From Gymnothorax reevesii (lineage: Eukaryota; Chordata; Actinopteri; Anguilliformes; Muraenidae): DNA of 64,000 bases. The translations under genes and the position numbers were made by a program. Each line of letters starts with the position of its first letter. Positions within the stretch are counted from its first letter, which is position 1. The DNA lies in NCBI GenBank assembly GCA_029721435.1, contig CM056576.1, positions 61,957,876 through 62,021,875 on the forward strand, read 5' to 3'. Positions 11,814 through 23,729 of the stretch are shown here, in pieces. The notes beneath the pieces were generated by a model. It ran no database searches, was not told the DNA's origin, and saw only the letters and a list, made by a program, of their open reading frames with translations.

Positions 11814-14800
11814 TGACTCATCGTAGGGGCTTAGTCTTTACCACTAGCCTGGTCACACTCCACAAGCAGACAGATCTTTGTAATGGGTCTGTCCAAGACA
11901 TTAGTCATGGTCTTTATCCGAACTCTGCGGACCAGACCGTTCTTATCTGGAACCGTTTCGATGATCTTGCCCATAATCCAAGAGTTTCTAGGCGCACAGT
12001 CATCCACAAGAAGAACAACATCTCCTTCAGCAAAGTTCCTGGATGCTGTGGCCCAGCGCTGGCGCTCCTGTAGTAGAGGTAGGTACTCCTTTGTCCATCT
12101 TTTCCAAAATAAGTTGGACAGATATTACACCTGCTTCCACCTGCGCCTTGAGTAGAGGTCGTCCTGGTCAAACAATCCTGGAGGTAATGGACACCATCAT
12201 CTTCAGCAAAAGCAAATGATTAGGCGTCAGAGCCTCTAAATCATTTGGATCATTGGATGGCCTGGTGATTGGACTGCTGTTGATGATCGACTCTGCCTCG
12301 CACAGGACCGTATGAAGGCCTTCTTCATCAAGGATCTGTTCCCTCGCAGTTGAATTCAGCACCTTTCGGATCGATCAAATCAACCTCTCCCATGCACCAC
12401 TGTGATGTGATGCAGTGGGAGGGTTGAGCGTCCATTTGATCCCATGCTGGTGGAATAGATGCTGAAACTGTGAGGAGTTCAAATCAGCAATGGCTGCCTT
12501 CAACTCAAGATTGGCAGCAACGAAATTCGTACCGTTGTCGGAGCGAATCTCTTTCACTTGTTCTCTGCGTGCTATGAAGCGCCTAATTGCGTTTATGCAC
12601 ACATCGGTGTCCAATGGCGAGGCCAGCTCGATGTGCACTACGCGAATGGCCAAAGAAGTGAATATGACTCCATATTTCTTCAAGATGGTTCTTCCACGCT
12701 TAACCTCCAGTGGTCCGAAATAATCCACACCAACTCATGTGAATGGGGGGTTATCTGGGATCACTCGTTCTTGTGGAAGATCAGCCATGAGTTGGTTTCC
12801 AACCTTTGCATGCAAGCGGCGACACGTTACGCACTTGCCAATCACTTTCCTGATGGCTGTGTTGGCACTCGTAATCCAAAATCTTTGGCGCAGCTCAGAG
12901 AGCATGTGATTGCGCCCTCCATGCCCAGTCTTTAAGTGAATCTGTTGAAGGAGTAAGTCTGCTATGTGAAAGCTTCAGGACAGGATGACTGGCTGCTTGC
13001 TACTTTCTGGCATAGCCGCCCGACTCAGTCTCCCGCCAACTCGCAACAGATCGTCCTGAAGAACTGGGTTCAACTTATACAAGTGACTACTGCGCTTCAC
13101 ACTCTGACCTTTGTGCAAAGCCGCAATCTCTTCTGGGTATTTGTCCATGTGGTCTTATTCTGCAGATACCGGAGTACCACTGTACTGTCGGTCCAAAAAA
13201 TTGATTCTGCGAGATCCAGTTGTAGCTCTCTTCTTAGGACACCATCCATCATAATGGCCACTGTTGCTGCAATCAAATCCATCCGGGGAATGGTAGGAGG
13301 CTTGAGAGGCGCCACTCTGGACTTGCCCATCATGAACAGGCAGTGTCTCATTGTCGGCGTTGTGCAGGAGAAGGTAGCTGACCGACCCGTACGCTTCCTC
13401 ACTCGCGTCGGCAAAGTGAAGTAATTATGCGAATACGCAACTTCCAAATTCCTCGGGCTTGAGACATCTGGCCATGAGAAGTGCTCCAAAGCAGGGAGAC
13501 CAGCTAGCCAGTCAGTCCATTGCTTCTTCACTTGCTCAGGTAAGTCGTCGTCCCACCCAATTTTCAGTCTGCATAGCTCTTGCAGGATAGCTTTCGCTGG
13601 CAATACTATGGGTGACAAAATGCCTAATGGATCATAGACTGAACCAATGACTGAGAAAAGTCCTCTCCTGATGAACGGGCGATCTCGAATGGTAATCTTG
13701 AATTTGATCATGTCTGATTCAACACACCAGTTGAGACTGAGAGCCCTCTCCTGCGGAAGTTCGTCACGATCCACATCAAAGGTTTTTATTTCTGTTGCCA
13801 ATTCAGATTTGGGAATGGAGTCAAGCACTTTCCGTCTGTTGCTCACCCATTTGGTGAGATGGAAGCCTCCTTTGGCACAGATCTTTGTGAGGTCTTGACA
13901 CATGGATACAGCTGCCTCCTCTGCAGCGACAGATTTGAGACAGTCGTCTACGTAAAAGTTCTGTAGCACAGTCTGAACCACTTCAGGTCTGAACTGCCAC
14001 TCTGATCCTCAGCGCACCTCCTCAGAGTGAAGCTTGCGCAACTCGGTGAGGACGTGGCCCCAAATAGGTGCTCCGTCAATGCCTGGTTGCAGTCACCGCC
14101 TGTCCACCAGAGGAACCTGAGCAGGTCAGAGTCTTCCTCAGACACCTTCACTTAGTGGAGCATTGCTTCCACATCCGCCATGATCGCAACAGGCCCTTGA
14201 CTGAATCGAATCACAACACCAATCAGACTGCTGGTTAAGTCTGGACCCTGAAGAAGTTGCTCATTCAGGGATGTGCCTTGATATGATGCTGCACAATCGA
14301 ACACAACTCTTAGCTTCTGCTTGACAGGGTGGTATACGGCGTGGTGTGGTATATACCACACCTTCCCTACTTTGTGCATCAGTTCATCCTCTGAGAGTTG
14401 TACTGCGTAGCCCTTCTTTAGCAGGTCTTCCATAAAGACTGTATACTCCTGTCTGAAGTTGGTGTTCCGAAGAAACTTGCGCTTTAGGTTTTGTGCTCGC
14501 TGTTCAGCAATCGGCCGATTGTTTAGCATATGGACCAATCTGTTCTTGAGGGGTAGACATTAGGAGTAGTGATCATCAATCAGTGCAGCAGATTCAGTGA
14601 CTATGTCCATGAACTGGTGGTCCTCCCTGGACATCTACATTTCATCACGTTTTCCACTTTCTGGAAAATCCACTTTGAACTGTGGTAACCACAGGTGCTC
14701 CGAACTGCTGACTGATATGCGACTCGCTGTTGTCCTCATTAGCCTTCCTTTGTCTCCATGATCGCAGATTTCCCTCAGAGGCCCATTGACAGTCCAGCCT

Positions 14801-15213
14801 AACTTGGTTCGCACGGCGTATAGCCCATTACAGACACTGCTCACCACCTTCCACGGCTCCATAGCTTTAGGTACATTTACTCCTATGAGCAATCCAACGT
14901 CGGCTTCGATATGAGGTATGTGTACTTCTTAAAGGTTGGTCCACCTTTCAAGATCCTTTTGTTTTGGTATGTTTTCTTTTTCCACAGGTATAGACTTCTG
15001 CGCAAAGACGTCTGGAAGATCGATGAACTCCTCACCAGACAAGCTGCTGACTTCCAAGCCTGACACCACATAGGTAGGGACAGGTTTCTCTTCGTTCATG
15101 GTCTTCAGCAGTATGTCGGTCTTTCTTCCAGTGAGCTTCAACTCATCCATCAATGCCTCGGTACAGAATGTGGCCGAGCTTCCTGGGTCCAAGAAGGCGT
15201 AAGTCTGTACCAC
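11814..15213 (-). pseudogene. BEL/Pao pol remnant (protease, RT, RNase H, integrase)
   Basis: Minus-strand domains in BEL order. Protease with the DPGSS active-site motif lies near 15190. The RT N-terminal region (14152-14538) contains FDCAASYQGTSLN. RT continues through LFGATSSPSCASF (near 14060) to the catalytic YVDD at about 13943-13954. RNase H-like residues WTDSTVVLRYL lie near 13180. Then come an integrase zinc-binding stretch (CVTCRRLHAK, near 12810), the integrase core with DYFGPLEVKRG, RSDNGTNF and HHSGAWER (12375-12728), and a C-terminal DUF5641-like tail ending near 11840. Frames change repeatedly, so no single polyprotein can be read. In life it would copy the element RNA and insert the cDNA. 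Confidence 0.87.
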
Positions 15214-17145
15214 CGCACTTCCTCTCTTGGCTTTGACCTGGACAGGAACGATCGCCAGCGCACAGTCATCTTCCCCAGCCCCAGTCGGCTCACCACTCTC
15301 GGATTCTGCACAATGAAGGCACTTAGGATGGTTCGTGGTTCACAACTCTTTGTCTCTTTCTCTGTTTCAGCAACGGTGCCCCTTTTCTTGATATGCAGCA
15401 ACGTAGGATGCGTTAGCGAACACACCTGACAGCTGACTTTTCCCTTACAGGACTTACTCATGTGGCCTTGCCTTAAGCAGCCGAAACAACATCCTTTGCT
15501 CTTCAGGAAGTCGATCTTCTCGTTGTGTGGCTTGCCTTTAAGCTTACTACATGAGTCCAAGTTGTGTTTACCGTCACAGAAGAGACACATCTTTGTTGCA
15601 GTCTTCTCTGAGTTCGTATTTTCCTTTGGCTTTGTGTTTGCCTCCTGTTTGTTCAACTGTTTAGCGCGAGTAGTGAATGACTTCTTAATTACATCTGTCT
15701 TCTGCTCTTTGCTACTGTTTTGCTTAGCTGTAGGTGCTTTTGCTGTTGTGTTGTCTTTTATGTCGCCAAAAACTGGGTGCAGTGCAATTTTGGCTTGTTT
15801 GTTAATAAACTCCACCAAATCTTTAAATTTTACTCTTTTGTCGGGTTGCTCTTGCACACCAAATACAACACCTCTCCACCTTTCACGTAGCTTATAAGGA
15901 AGCTTCGAAACAATGGCCTTCAAGCTTGCAACATTATCAAGCTCCTCCATGTAACTCACTTCAGTCATGGTGTTGAGGCATGCTGTCAGAAAGAGAAAGC
16001 AATCAGCGATTCAGCATCCTCTGGCTTGATAGGTGTCCAGTTCACAGCCTTGTTCATGTAGGTTTTAGCAACCTCTTAGCTTTCTGGTAGCCTTCATGTG
16101 GCTTCATATGAAGACAGCTCTTTATCAACTCTTTAGGTTGTCCAATTGTAAATTGCTCTAAAAAGTAGAGACGATCCTTGGGGCTTTCAGTGCGTGATTC
16201 TACACCATGTTCAAATGCGCTTACAAATGTGTTGTTATCAAGGGGGTCACCACTGAATGTTGGAATGTCTAATGGTGGCAGTGTCATCAATTTCTGTTGC
16301 TTCACCATCAACTCAGTTATTGTTTTCTGACGAGTCATAACACTGCAGAGTGTTTCAACTGCATGGTCATCTGCTACAGGCTTTGTTGTAGGCTGTTGTG
16401 CGCCAGTGGGCTGAGGCTGCTGTGCAGCAATAGACTGAGGCTGAAGAGGCATGAGTTGACCATGTGTACTTGTATTTTCAATGACTGGACTTTGACTTAC
16501 CGGCAGTTGAACATATCCAGACTCAATTGTCATTGAATGGCGTGATACATGGCTCACCTATGAAGAGCGTTCATTTTCATAATCTTTTAAAACCTTTATT
16601 TTTGCATCTGAAGCTGCAAGAGCCGTTTGCAAATCTAATTGTTCTTTTTTAGCCTTTAATTCAGCTTCCTGACATTCAAGATCCTGCTTTTGTTGCAGCG
16701 CTGTTACCTCTGCAAGCAATTTTAATCTCTCCAACTCTGCTTCAAGCTTAAGCTTAACTGAGGAAGTATTGGACACTCTGCTTCCACCTGCCGTCTCACG
16801 CCTTTTACTTTTGCTGCTCAATGCAACCGATATGGCAGATGCACTGTCTGAAGTGCGAATTTTGGCGTCACAGCGTCTAGCTTGTTCAGCGCGAGCCTCA
16901 GCTGCGTTAATCCACATTTCTACATGTTCAGTAAACCCATACATACTGCTTGCATTTGGTTTAAACCACGAATTTTGGTCCTTCTCAAACTCTTCCACAT
17001 CCATTAATTGTTGCAGACTATCATTTATCTTGCACAACTCTCCGAATGAATCTTTAAATTCCACATGTATTTTCGGTTTAACTGTGTGCATCCAGTGTGC
17101 ACAGCTAATTTTCTGACCTTGATAAACGTTATCCCCGTGTTCCAC
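15150..17145 (-). pseudogene. BEL/Pao gag remnant
   Basis: The likely start is the methionine at 17145, downstream of the 5' LTR. The first 195 residues include a charged, probable coiled-coil stretch (about residues 125-185). An in-frame TAG at 16558 separates this from the next 167 residues, and a frameshift follows before the segment 15150-15968. That last part carries cysteine/histidine knuckles (CLFCDGKHNLDSC, CCFGCLRQGHMSKSC, CQVCSLTHPTLLH), typical of BEL nucleocapsid. It overlaps the protease reading frame at its 3' end. A homologous fragment lies at 31494-32193. Confidence 0.83.
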
Positions 17146-17197
17146 AAACTTTCCAATTCCTTTTCCACACGAAGCATAAAGGTTTTTTGACTAAAGA

Positions 17198-17651
17198 TGT
17201 AGGGTATTTAAAAAAAAAAAAAAAAACCAAACTAAAATCTTCATAAGTTGGAGCTTTGTGGCTGACGCGTGTTCTAGGATCCAAAGGAAATGAAATCTTC
17301 CACCAGAATCACGTTTTGTACTTTTATTAAAAAACCAAAATGTAACAAAAAACTAATGCAAACGAAAATAGGCTTCTTAAATGTCCGCAAATGAAAACTA
17401 TAACGACACGAGGCTCCACAGCACGTTAACACAGTCCACGGTCAAAAAACGGTGAGGCTCCAACCTTCCTCTTGCCGTGTCAAACTGAGAATGGCTACTC
17501 TGGGCACCTTGCGCAGCATTCCAAAGGCCCACTAACTTACTGTTATCGTTCTAAAGCCACATTTTAACCTTGTATATATGTTTTTAACCTAAATTATGAA
17601 TTCTATCAATCATGAACTTAAATAAACATCAAATATATTATCAATATGAAA
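17198..17651 (-). repeat. BEL/Pao 5' LTR, truncated
   Basis: Matches 8111-8575 with only scattered differences, including the A-run, the minus-strand AATAAA and the TATATA stretch. It lies immediately upstream of gag. The distal part (equivalent to 8576-8706) is missing; the match ends exactly where the SINE-like repeat begins at 17652. No convincing tRNA-type primer binding site was identified between LTR and gag. Confidence 0.82.
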
Positions 17652-17999
17652 TTCATTCATTCATCTTCTATACCCGCTTATCCCTCACTGGGGTCACAGG
17701 GCGAGCAGGAGCCTATCCCAGCTGACTACAGGCAAAGGCAGGGACCTAACCTGAACAGGTTGCCAGTCCATCGCAGGGCGCACACACTATTCACAGACCA
17801 TTCACTCTCACACTCACACCTATAGGCAACTTAGTGTCTCCAATTAACCTGATATGCATGTCTTTGGACTGTGGGAGGAAACCGGAGTACCCCGAGAAAA
17901 CCCACGCGAGCACAGGGAGAACATGCAATCTCCACACAGAAAGGCCCCAGGCCGGATTCAAACCAACAACCTTCTTGCTGTGAGGCAGCAGTGCTAACC

Positions 18000-18001
<2 letters not shown>
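17652..18001 (-). mobile_element. Abundant fish SINE-like repeat, copy 1
   Basis: Reverse-complement copy of the repeat at 34082-34430. It has a head with GCTGCCTCACAGCAAGAAGG, a tRNA B-box-like segment (TGGTTTGAATCC here, GGTTCGAATCT in the other copy), a long conserved body including CTCCCACAGTCCAAAGACAT, and an ATGA-type simple-repeat tail. It abuts the broken 5' LTR of the BEL element. A (TA)n(CA)n run flanks its head. Confidence 0.75.

Positions 18002-18031
<30 letters not shown>
18000..18031. repeat. (TA)n(CA)n microsatellite
   Basis: An alternating TATATA run passes directly into a CACACA run next to the head of the SINE-like repeat. Confidence 0.9.
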
Positions 18032-18940
18032 TGTCAAGCTGCAAATACAAGTATGCAAGTAAGACCTTATAGTACCCCCACCCCCCCAGTCATGACTCCC
18101 GGCGTGCTGGATTTTCGTCCAGCAGGGCGCCCCCTGGGACACGGGGCAGGTTCGTCTGGATGGTCTTGATGGAATTCGGTGAGGAGTTGCAGATCCAAGA
18201 TGTCATCGCGGGGTATGGATACAGTCAGACCTCAAATGGAATACTCAGGTTAGTCACATGATTGAACAAGGTGGTAAACGCCTTTTCTCCTGAGGCGGCT
18301 ATTACAGTTCAATCTACTGGCTGACGACTTTGTTGTAGTGTATACAATGTTCAAAAGGTCAGTGCTGCTTGAATACGCAGTTCTGGTTTGGAGTCTAGGA
18401 CTAACAGACAGACCATCATCACACCTCGAATCCGTCCAAAGGAGGGATACATACATACAGCACCTCTCCGGTCAGCTTCAACTGTAGCGGCTACAATCAG
18501 GCGACGTTGTGATGAAACTGTCACATTGATGCTTACCGAGGTAACACTACTGACCATAATTGCTGCATATACGTTAACCAGGAGCATTTTTAATTAGCAG
18601 AGCACGGAAACTAACATGCAGTAGCTGATAAGCAGTCATGACTTTGAATGTAATCTGTCGCATTTCATGTCCGGTGTGAAAGCTGCTTAACACGCCCATA
18701 ATGTGTGTATTCGCGTCTTTGCATTGACGTTGAATGTATAGCTAATCTGTCCAGCAAAAATTTGTTTTGTGTCTGATGTGAAAGCAGCTTTATGGATAGT
18801 ACACGACAGCTAGAGAAAACTTGGTTATATTATAAACATCATACAGGTTTTGCAGACTGTAAGTTCCATTCGTGCGGACAAGTTGCTTATGTGGAGCTAG
18901 CAAATCAATCACTTCTACAGGAATTACCAATTTAATCAAC
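18032..18940. other. Unassigned non-coding sequence
   Basis: No supported gene. A C-rich patch is present near 18075-18090. No repeat partner was recognised in the window. Confidence 0.45.
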
Positions 18941-20220
18941 TAATTTTTGAAGCTTTTCAGGTGGAAGCTTTCCCATTCTTGCTTGATGTACAGCTTAAGT
19001 TGTTCAACAGTCCGGGGTCTCCGTTGTCGTATTTTACGCTTCATAATGTGCCACACATTTTCAATGGGAGACAGGTCTGGACTACAGGCAGGTCAGTCTA
19101 GTACCCGCACTCTTTAACTACGGAGCCATGCTGTTGTAACACGTGCAGAATGTGGCTTGGCATTGTCTTGCTGAAATAAGCAGGGGCGTTCATGAAAAAG
19201 ACGTTGCTTGGATAGCAACATATGTTGCTCCAAAACCTGTATGTACCTTTCAGCATTAATGGTGCCTTCACATCTGTGTAAGTTGCCCATGCTTTGGGCA
19301 CTAATACACCCCCATACCATCACAGATGCTGGCTTTTGAACTTTGCCCCGATAGCAGTCCGGATGGTTCTTTTCCTCTTTTTCCAAAAACAATTTGGAAT
19401 GTGGACTCGTCAGACCACAGAACACTTTTCCACTTTGCATCAGTCCATCTTAGATGAGCTTGGGCCCAGCTAAGCCAGGTGCTGTTGATAAATGGCTTTC
19501 GCATTGCATTGTAGAGTTTTAACTTGCACTTGCAGATGTCGCCACGAACTGCAGTTACTGACAGTGGTTTTCTGAAGTGTTCCTGAGCCCATGTGGTGAT
19601 GTCCTTTACACACTGATGTCGGTTTTTGATGCAGTACCGCCAGAGGGATCGAAGGTCACGGGCATTCAATGTTGGTTTTCGGCCTTGTCGCTTACATGCA
19701 GTGATTTCTCCAGATTCTCTGAACCTTTTGATGATGTTACGGACCGTAGATGATGAAATCCCTAAATTTCTTGCAATAGCTCGTTGAGGAATGTTGTTTT
19801 TAAACTGTTTGACAATCAGCTCACGCATTTGTTCACTAAGTGGTGACCCTCGCCCCATCCTTGTTTGTGAATGACTGAGCATTTCAGGGAAGCTGCTTTT
19901 ATACCCAATCATGGCACCCACCTGTTCCCAATTAGCCCGTTCACCTGTGGGATGTTCCAAATAAGAGTTTGATGAGCATTCCTCAACTCTCTCAGTCTTT
20001 TTTGCCACTTGTGCCAGCTTTTTGAAACATGTTGCAGGCATCAAATTCCAAATGAGGTAATATTTGCAAAAAATTACAAAGTTTACCTGTTCGAACATTA
20101 AGTAACTTGTCTTTGCAGTGAATTCAATTGAATACAGGTTGAAAAGGATTTGCAAATCATCGTATTCTGTTTTTATTTACGATTTACACAATGTGCCAAC
20201 TTCACTGGTTTTGGGTTTTG
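18941..20220 (-). mobile_element. Tc1-like element, family I, copy 1 (3'-truncated)
   Basis: The high-coordinate end reads (minus) CAAAACCCAAAACCAGTGAA, identical to the terminus of the full copy at 49568-51165, next to a TA. The low-coordinate end stops inside the transposase C-terminus (around CTTCAAAAATT), so the second terminal repeat and about the last 30 codons are missing. Confidence 0.88.
18952..20155 (-). pseudogene. Tc1-like transposase pseudogene (family I, copy 1)
   Basis: The frame 19301-20155 holds the paired helix-turn-helix DNA-binding region (PLSEQMRELIV, QRAIARNLGISSSTVRN) and the first catalytic Asp in WSDESTFQIVFG. A frameshift follows, and 19114-19440 continues with MVWGCIS and the second Asp in FQQDNAKPHSARVTTAW. 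A stop lies near 19114. The third catalytic region (SPDLSPIENVW) is readable further down. In the intact family this DDE enzyme cuts and pastes the element at TA sites. Confidence 0.88.
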
Positions 20221-21709
20221 TATTTAGAAACTTAGAGGTTGAGTGTGGACAACTAACATTATAACATTACTGATATGTACTTTTGTATTAAAAGAAGGAT
20301 CAGCATAATAGGTCCCCTTTATGTCCAAGCACAAAAATTGATTCGCTTTAGAGGCACTTATAAGTGTGGCGAAGATGGACATTGCTCCATTGCCCACACT
20401 TATATTAAGTGTGTCCAAAGCTAAAATTTTTTTCTTTGCGAAGCTTATTTTTAGCAGTATTTTCTAAGGGGCACTGAAATGGTCATCAACTGGCGCACTT
20501 ATAAGTGTGGCCAAGAAAAAAATCAGTTTTGGCCACACGTATGAGTATGAATAACATCGGCCATAATTAATGTATAATTTTGTAGCCCAACAACTATCAC
20601 ACTATAAGCAATTTTTAAATGATATTCTTCCCGGTTTACACCACCCCCTCATTTACAGTTTGTGCCCATCACCTTCCAGGCCAAACTCGAAATGTTGTCA
20701 GGTTTTCCCCAATACTTCGTCCGATCAATCTTTTAAGAGATACCCTGTTATCTAGCCAATTCCAGGAAAGTAGATGCATTGATTCCAGCCATAATTCCAT
20801 CCGAAACCTGCCAAATCAACATTGAAATTATTGATGAATTGAATCCACTTTTGGTATGTCTCATTTTTGTCATATTGTCGTCGGTAAAATAATCTGTAAC
20901 TCCTCGATCCAATTAGTTTTTCTTCCAGTTTTAGCTGCTGTCCGTAAGGTTGTAACATATGGTTGGAATTTTGTTGTGTTACCTTCTGAAAAACTAGAAG
21001 TTGGCTCGCTGATGCTTATGGAAACACTCAAACCTAGGGACTTGTCTACTGAACCTTAGACAGCAAGCTTGCTACATCGTTTACCCTACTTTAATAGCCT
21101 AAGCGACTTAAATCAGCTAGGAGAAAAGTTGAAGAAATTAGCCAGCTATTTGCAAAGTTCTAACATTGATCCCCTGGGTAATAGGAATTCTTACCAGGCC
21201 AAGTGATTCGCAATCTGTGTTCCTTCTAAAATTCTGAGATACAGACTGCAGAACTGGAAGCTAAAGGCTGAAACAACTGCGGCTTAATATACTGGCTTAA
21301 TATTTCAAGTTCAAGTTCATGAGAACGACATTTTATGACTCAGTGCCATTAACTTCATTCAATTGCTTACCTTAATTGGTATTCTCTAAAATTAAAAATG
21401 TATATTTTGCCTGTTACGAATGGCTACCATTCACTATTTTCCCCCATATTAGTCCTAAATATTTCTTACTCTGCTTGCTGTCTTAACATAGCTAAGGTAG
21501 CTAGCTAACTTGGTCATAACTTAACTGACCGTTCAACAAACAAATAAACTTACCGAAAAAAAGATCCTTTTGATTGGTCCAGTTGGTAAGTACAATTCAA
21601 AGCAGAACTCATTTCATAATTTTTTGTTGCAATCTGTCCTGCTTGAAGCACAATCACTGTTGGCTAGCCCTATGAAGAAATTCAGATAACGTTAAAACTT
21701 CGTTCACAG
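20221..21709. other. Unassigned non-coding sequence with repeated ACTTATAAGT motifs
   Basis: No supported gene. Between 20340 and 20550 the palindrome ACTTATAAGT and close variants followed by GTGGC occur several times (e.g. GCACTTATAAGTGTGGC, CACACTTATATTAAGTGTG). The rest, to 21700, is AT-rich and unassigned. Confidence 0.5.
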
Positions 21710-21866
21710 ATTCGCAATAAATCAAAAAGTATATTGCATGATTTCATATCGTAACCCTGCAATGTTTGTCATAAAACACTGTCGCTATTGCACTTACTCG
21801 ACAAGAGACGTCATTTTTGCACCACTGGCTTAGGTTTTTCTAGTTTCTATTCGGGATCTAGCAGTA

Positions 21867-23171
21867 TCCACCTTATTCCCACGTCCCATGATCCCTTCTG
21901 CGAATATTCGGCGTAACTTCCACTGCATCCTGTCACTGAGCTGTTTACTATGGTAGCGGCTCACGCGAATCCTCTTTTTTTAAGCAATTGGATCATAATA
22001 TATGAGGGATCATCACCCTTTAGCCCTCAGATGGGATGAAGTTACGTTACTGCTGCTGTCTACTATTGAAGAATGGGGGAACGACCTGAAGCAGTGGCCA
22101 CACTAGCGCATTTGGTTACACTCGTGACTTCGTTGCCACAGACTGCGAAGCTATGAACAATCTACAAAGCTACGAAGCATATGCAGTTCTTCCACAGCAA
22201 CAAGGTCAGTCACTTTTTGTTAAAGGAGGTTGTATTCGACCTTATGTACCTTAAAACAGATATACAAGTACTTTCTGAGAATATTTATGAAGGAAACACT
22301 ATATTTCAGTGGTAAATGGCGCTCTACATATGGATTGTTATACAGAGTAAATTAAGCCATCCGACAGTCAAAGTCAAATTAGCTCTACTCCAGCCAACTA
22401 CATTATATGGTATTAAGTTGCTGGCTAATCCAATACTATAACATGTAAAACACAGTGAATCAATTTTTCCCATACTTTTTATTTTAGTGAAATGAGGTTT
22501 GGAGTGTAAGACTAAATTGTTTGCAACAGAGAAGGCTATTTTAAAATTGTAGAAGACTATTGCTACTTCTACAGCCTCATCTTAAACTGTACAGGATGAA
22601 ACGTTAGTTACACTGACTGGCATTACCGGACGAATACAACAATTTACTGTCCTTCATACACGTGAATTCATACCTTGTGCTCTTCTGGCACTGCTGTTAA
22701 AATGCTTCTGAGGACCCGGCGTCTCCTCTGCGGCGGTCGGTCTGAGCCTTGCCATAAAGTAGGAATCGTTGTTTGTCGACATAATGAAATGAGCACCTAA
22801 TGTTTTCGGGGTCTTCGAAAAATGCAGCCAAATTCTGGCTTCCTCTTCTGTAGGTAGGCAATGGAAACCGTTTCGCTGAACACAAGGACAGTCCCCTATG
22901 TTCTGGGTGTTTGGTCAAAACACTGTTGATCAAACCATAAATTTTGCTTCCTCTGGTTGTTAATTCAGCCTCGAACAGCACAATAGGCACCGCAGCTCTG
23001 AAGGGACATTTTAAGAAAAGCAAGTTTATTTGTTAAAAAGAAAGAGCTGTAATCGCCAAGTTAACTGAAAGAAACGCCGCTGTTCTTGACTAAAAATAAT
23101 GATAAAACTACTTCCGCCGGAAGTTGCACCCCTCATCATTTCTCCAGTAGCGCCCTCAGGAATAAGGTGGA
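21867..23171. mobile_element. 1.3-kb DNA element with TCCACCTTATTC termini
   Basis: Inverted ends TCCACCTTATTC / GAATAAGGTGGA flanked by TA on both sides (21865-21866 and 23172-23173). The homologous right arm near 31015 lacks the insertion, giving an empty-site control. The end near 23110 contains the palindromic CTTCCGCCGGAAG. A 108-codon open frame lies inside. TA duplication suggests a Tc1/mariner-type or other TA-targeting family, but no transposase was recognised. Confidence 0.65.
22697..23023 (-). CDS. Small open frame of unknown function inside the 1.3-kb element
   Basis: A 108-codon open frame on the minus strand. I do not recognise the product. It is basic and arginine-rich with scattered aromatic residues, and shows no DDE, zinc-finger or membrane signature I can name. 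Its position inside a TIR-bounded element suggests a degraded transposon gene or captured exon rather than a host gene. It could be chance. Confidence 0.2.
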   Translation of the reverse strand: MLFLKCPFRAAVPIVLFEAELTTRGSKIYGLINSVLTKHPEHRGLSLCSAKRFPLPTYRRGSQNLAAFFEDPENIRCSFHYVDKQRFLLYGKAQTDRRRGDAGSSEAF

Positions 23172-23571
23172 TAGTAAGAATGCGGCAGTACAATCTGCAC
23201 TTCGCTCTACTGCCTGTGAGCTAGAAACTCACCAGATAATCAGATCTAAAATGCATCACCGACAGATTTCAGTGAGTAAACAGAAAATTCTTGGTCCAGG
23301 CAACATTGACGAAAATTAATCATGGCTTATTAGCATACACTGTCCTCATTGTAATAATACAGAGCTTTCTCATGCAGTGCATTTCTCAAGAGCACATTTG
23401 TTACCAACCTAAATAATTCCTCCATTCAGTCAATGATTCCAGCGATGCAAGTTAGCATCAGTGCTTTTAGGAAACACATCCCAGTCCGCTGCTAACCAGA
23501 GCACGCTGGTCATTCCCTCCCGGTCGGTGTTCTGTAAATTTCTCCTTCCTGCCAATTATGCTGCCTTGTCG

Positions 23572-23729
23572 TTAGACGATAGTGGCGTGCGGCATGATGT
23601 CTGTAAAACAAGCTTATGTAACTCATTTTAACGCCTGCGCATGTTATAATAAGCAAACAAATCACAAAATTGCTACTGTAGGCTGATTCGTATTGCAATA
23701 TCATTATGCCGCACGCCACTATCGTCTAA
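23572..23729. mobile_element. 158-bp MITE with 28-bp inverted ends
   Basis: TTAGACGATAGTGGCGTGCG at the left is repeated in inverse at the right (CGCACGCCACTATCGTCTAA), with near-perfect pairing over about 28 bp. It sits exactly where the homology between the two arms of repeat X ends. No target duplication longer than the TTA/TAA ends could be fixed. Confidence 0.7.

Larger units (their letters stand above)
8111..17651 (-). mobile_element. BEL/Pao LTR retrotransposon provirus (decayed, nested insertions)
   Basis: On the minus strand the order is 5' LTR (17651-17198), gag, protease, reverse transcriptase, RNase H, integrase, then a purine-rich tract and the 3' LTR (8706-8111). The LTR pair matches over most of its length, with the same A-run, the same AATAAA and the same TATATA stretch. 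piggyBac-like copy B lies between the end of pol and the 3' LTR, so the two LTRs are 9 kb apart but belong together. The outer part of the 5' LTR is lost where a SINE-like repeat sits. Several stops and frameshifts make it non-coding today. Confidence 0.85.
21710..23571 (-). repeat. Inverted duplicate repeat X, left arm
   Basis: Read on the minus strand, 23571 to 23172 matches plus-strand 25160-25470 and then 30935-31015. 21866 down to 21710 matches plus-strand 31015-31200, for example GACGTCTCTTGTCGAGTAAG. The right copy is split by the DIRS-like element and the left copy by the DNA element at 21867-23171. The inner ends are separated by about 1.6 kb. Not assigned to a family. Confidence 0.75.

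Noticed and set aside
15460..15897. 145-codon plus-strand hydrophobic frame resembling a membrane protein
   Set aside because: Antisense shadow of the BEL gag zinc-knuckle region.
17150..17197. Primer binding site of the BEL element
   Set aside because: No stretch after the 5' LTR begins with a TGG-type sequence complementary to a tRNA 3' end that I could support.
17831..18142. Open frames of 78-103 codons around 17800-18140
   Set aside because: They lie inside the SINE-like repeat and its flanking microsatellite; the same peptide arises at 33971-34285 from the other copy.
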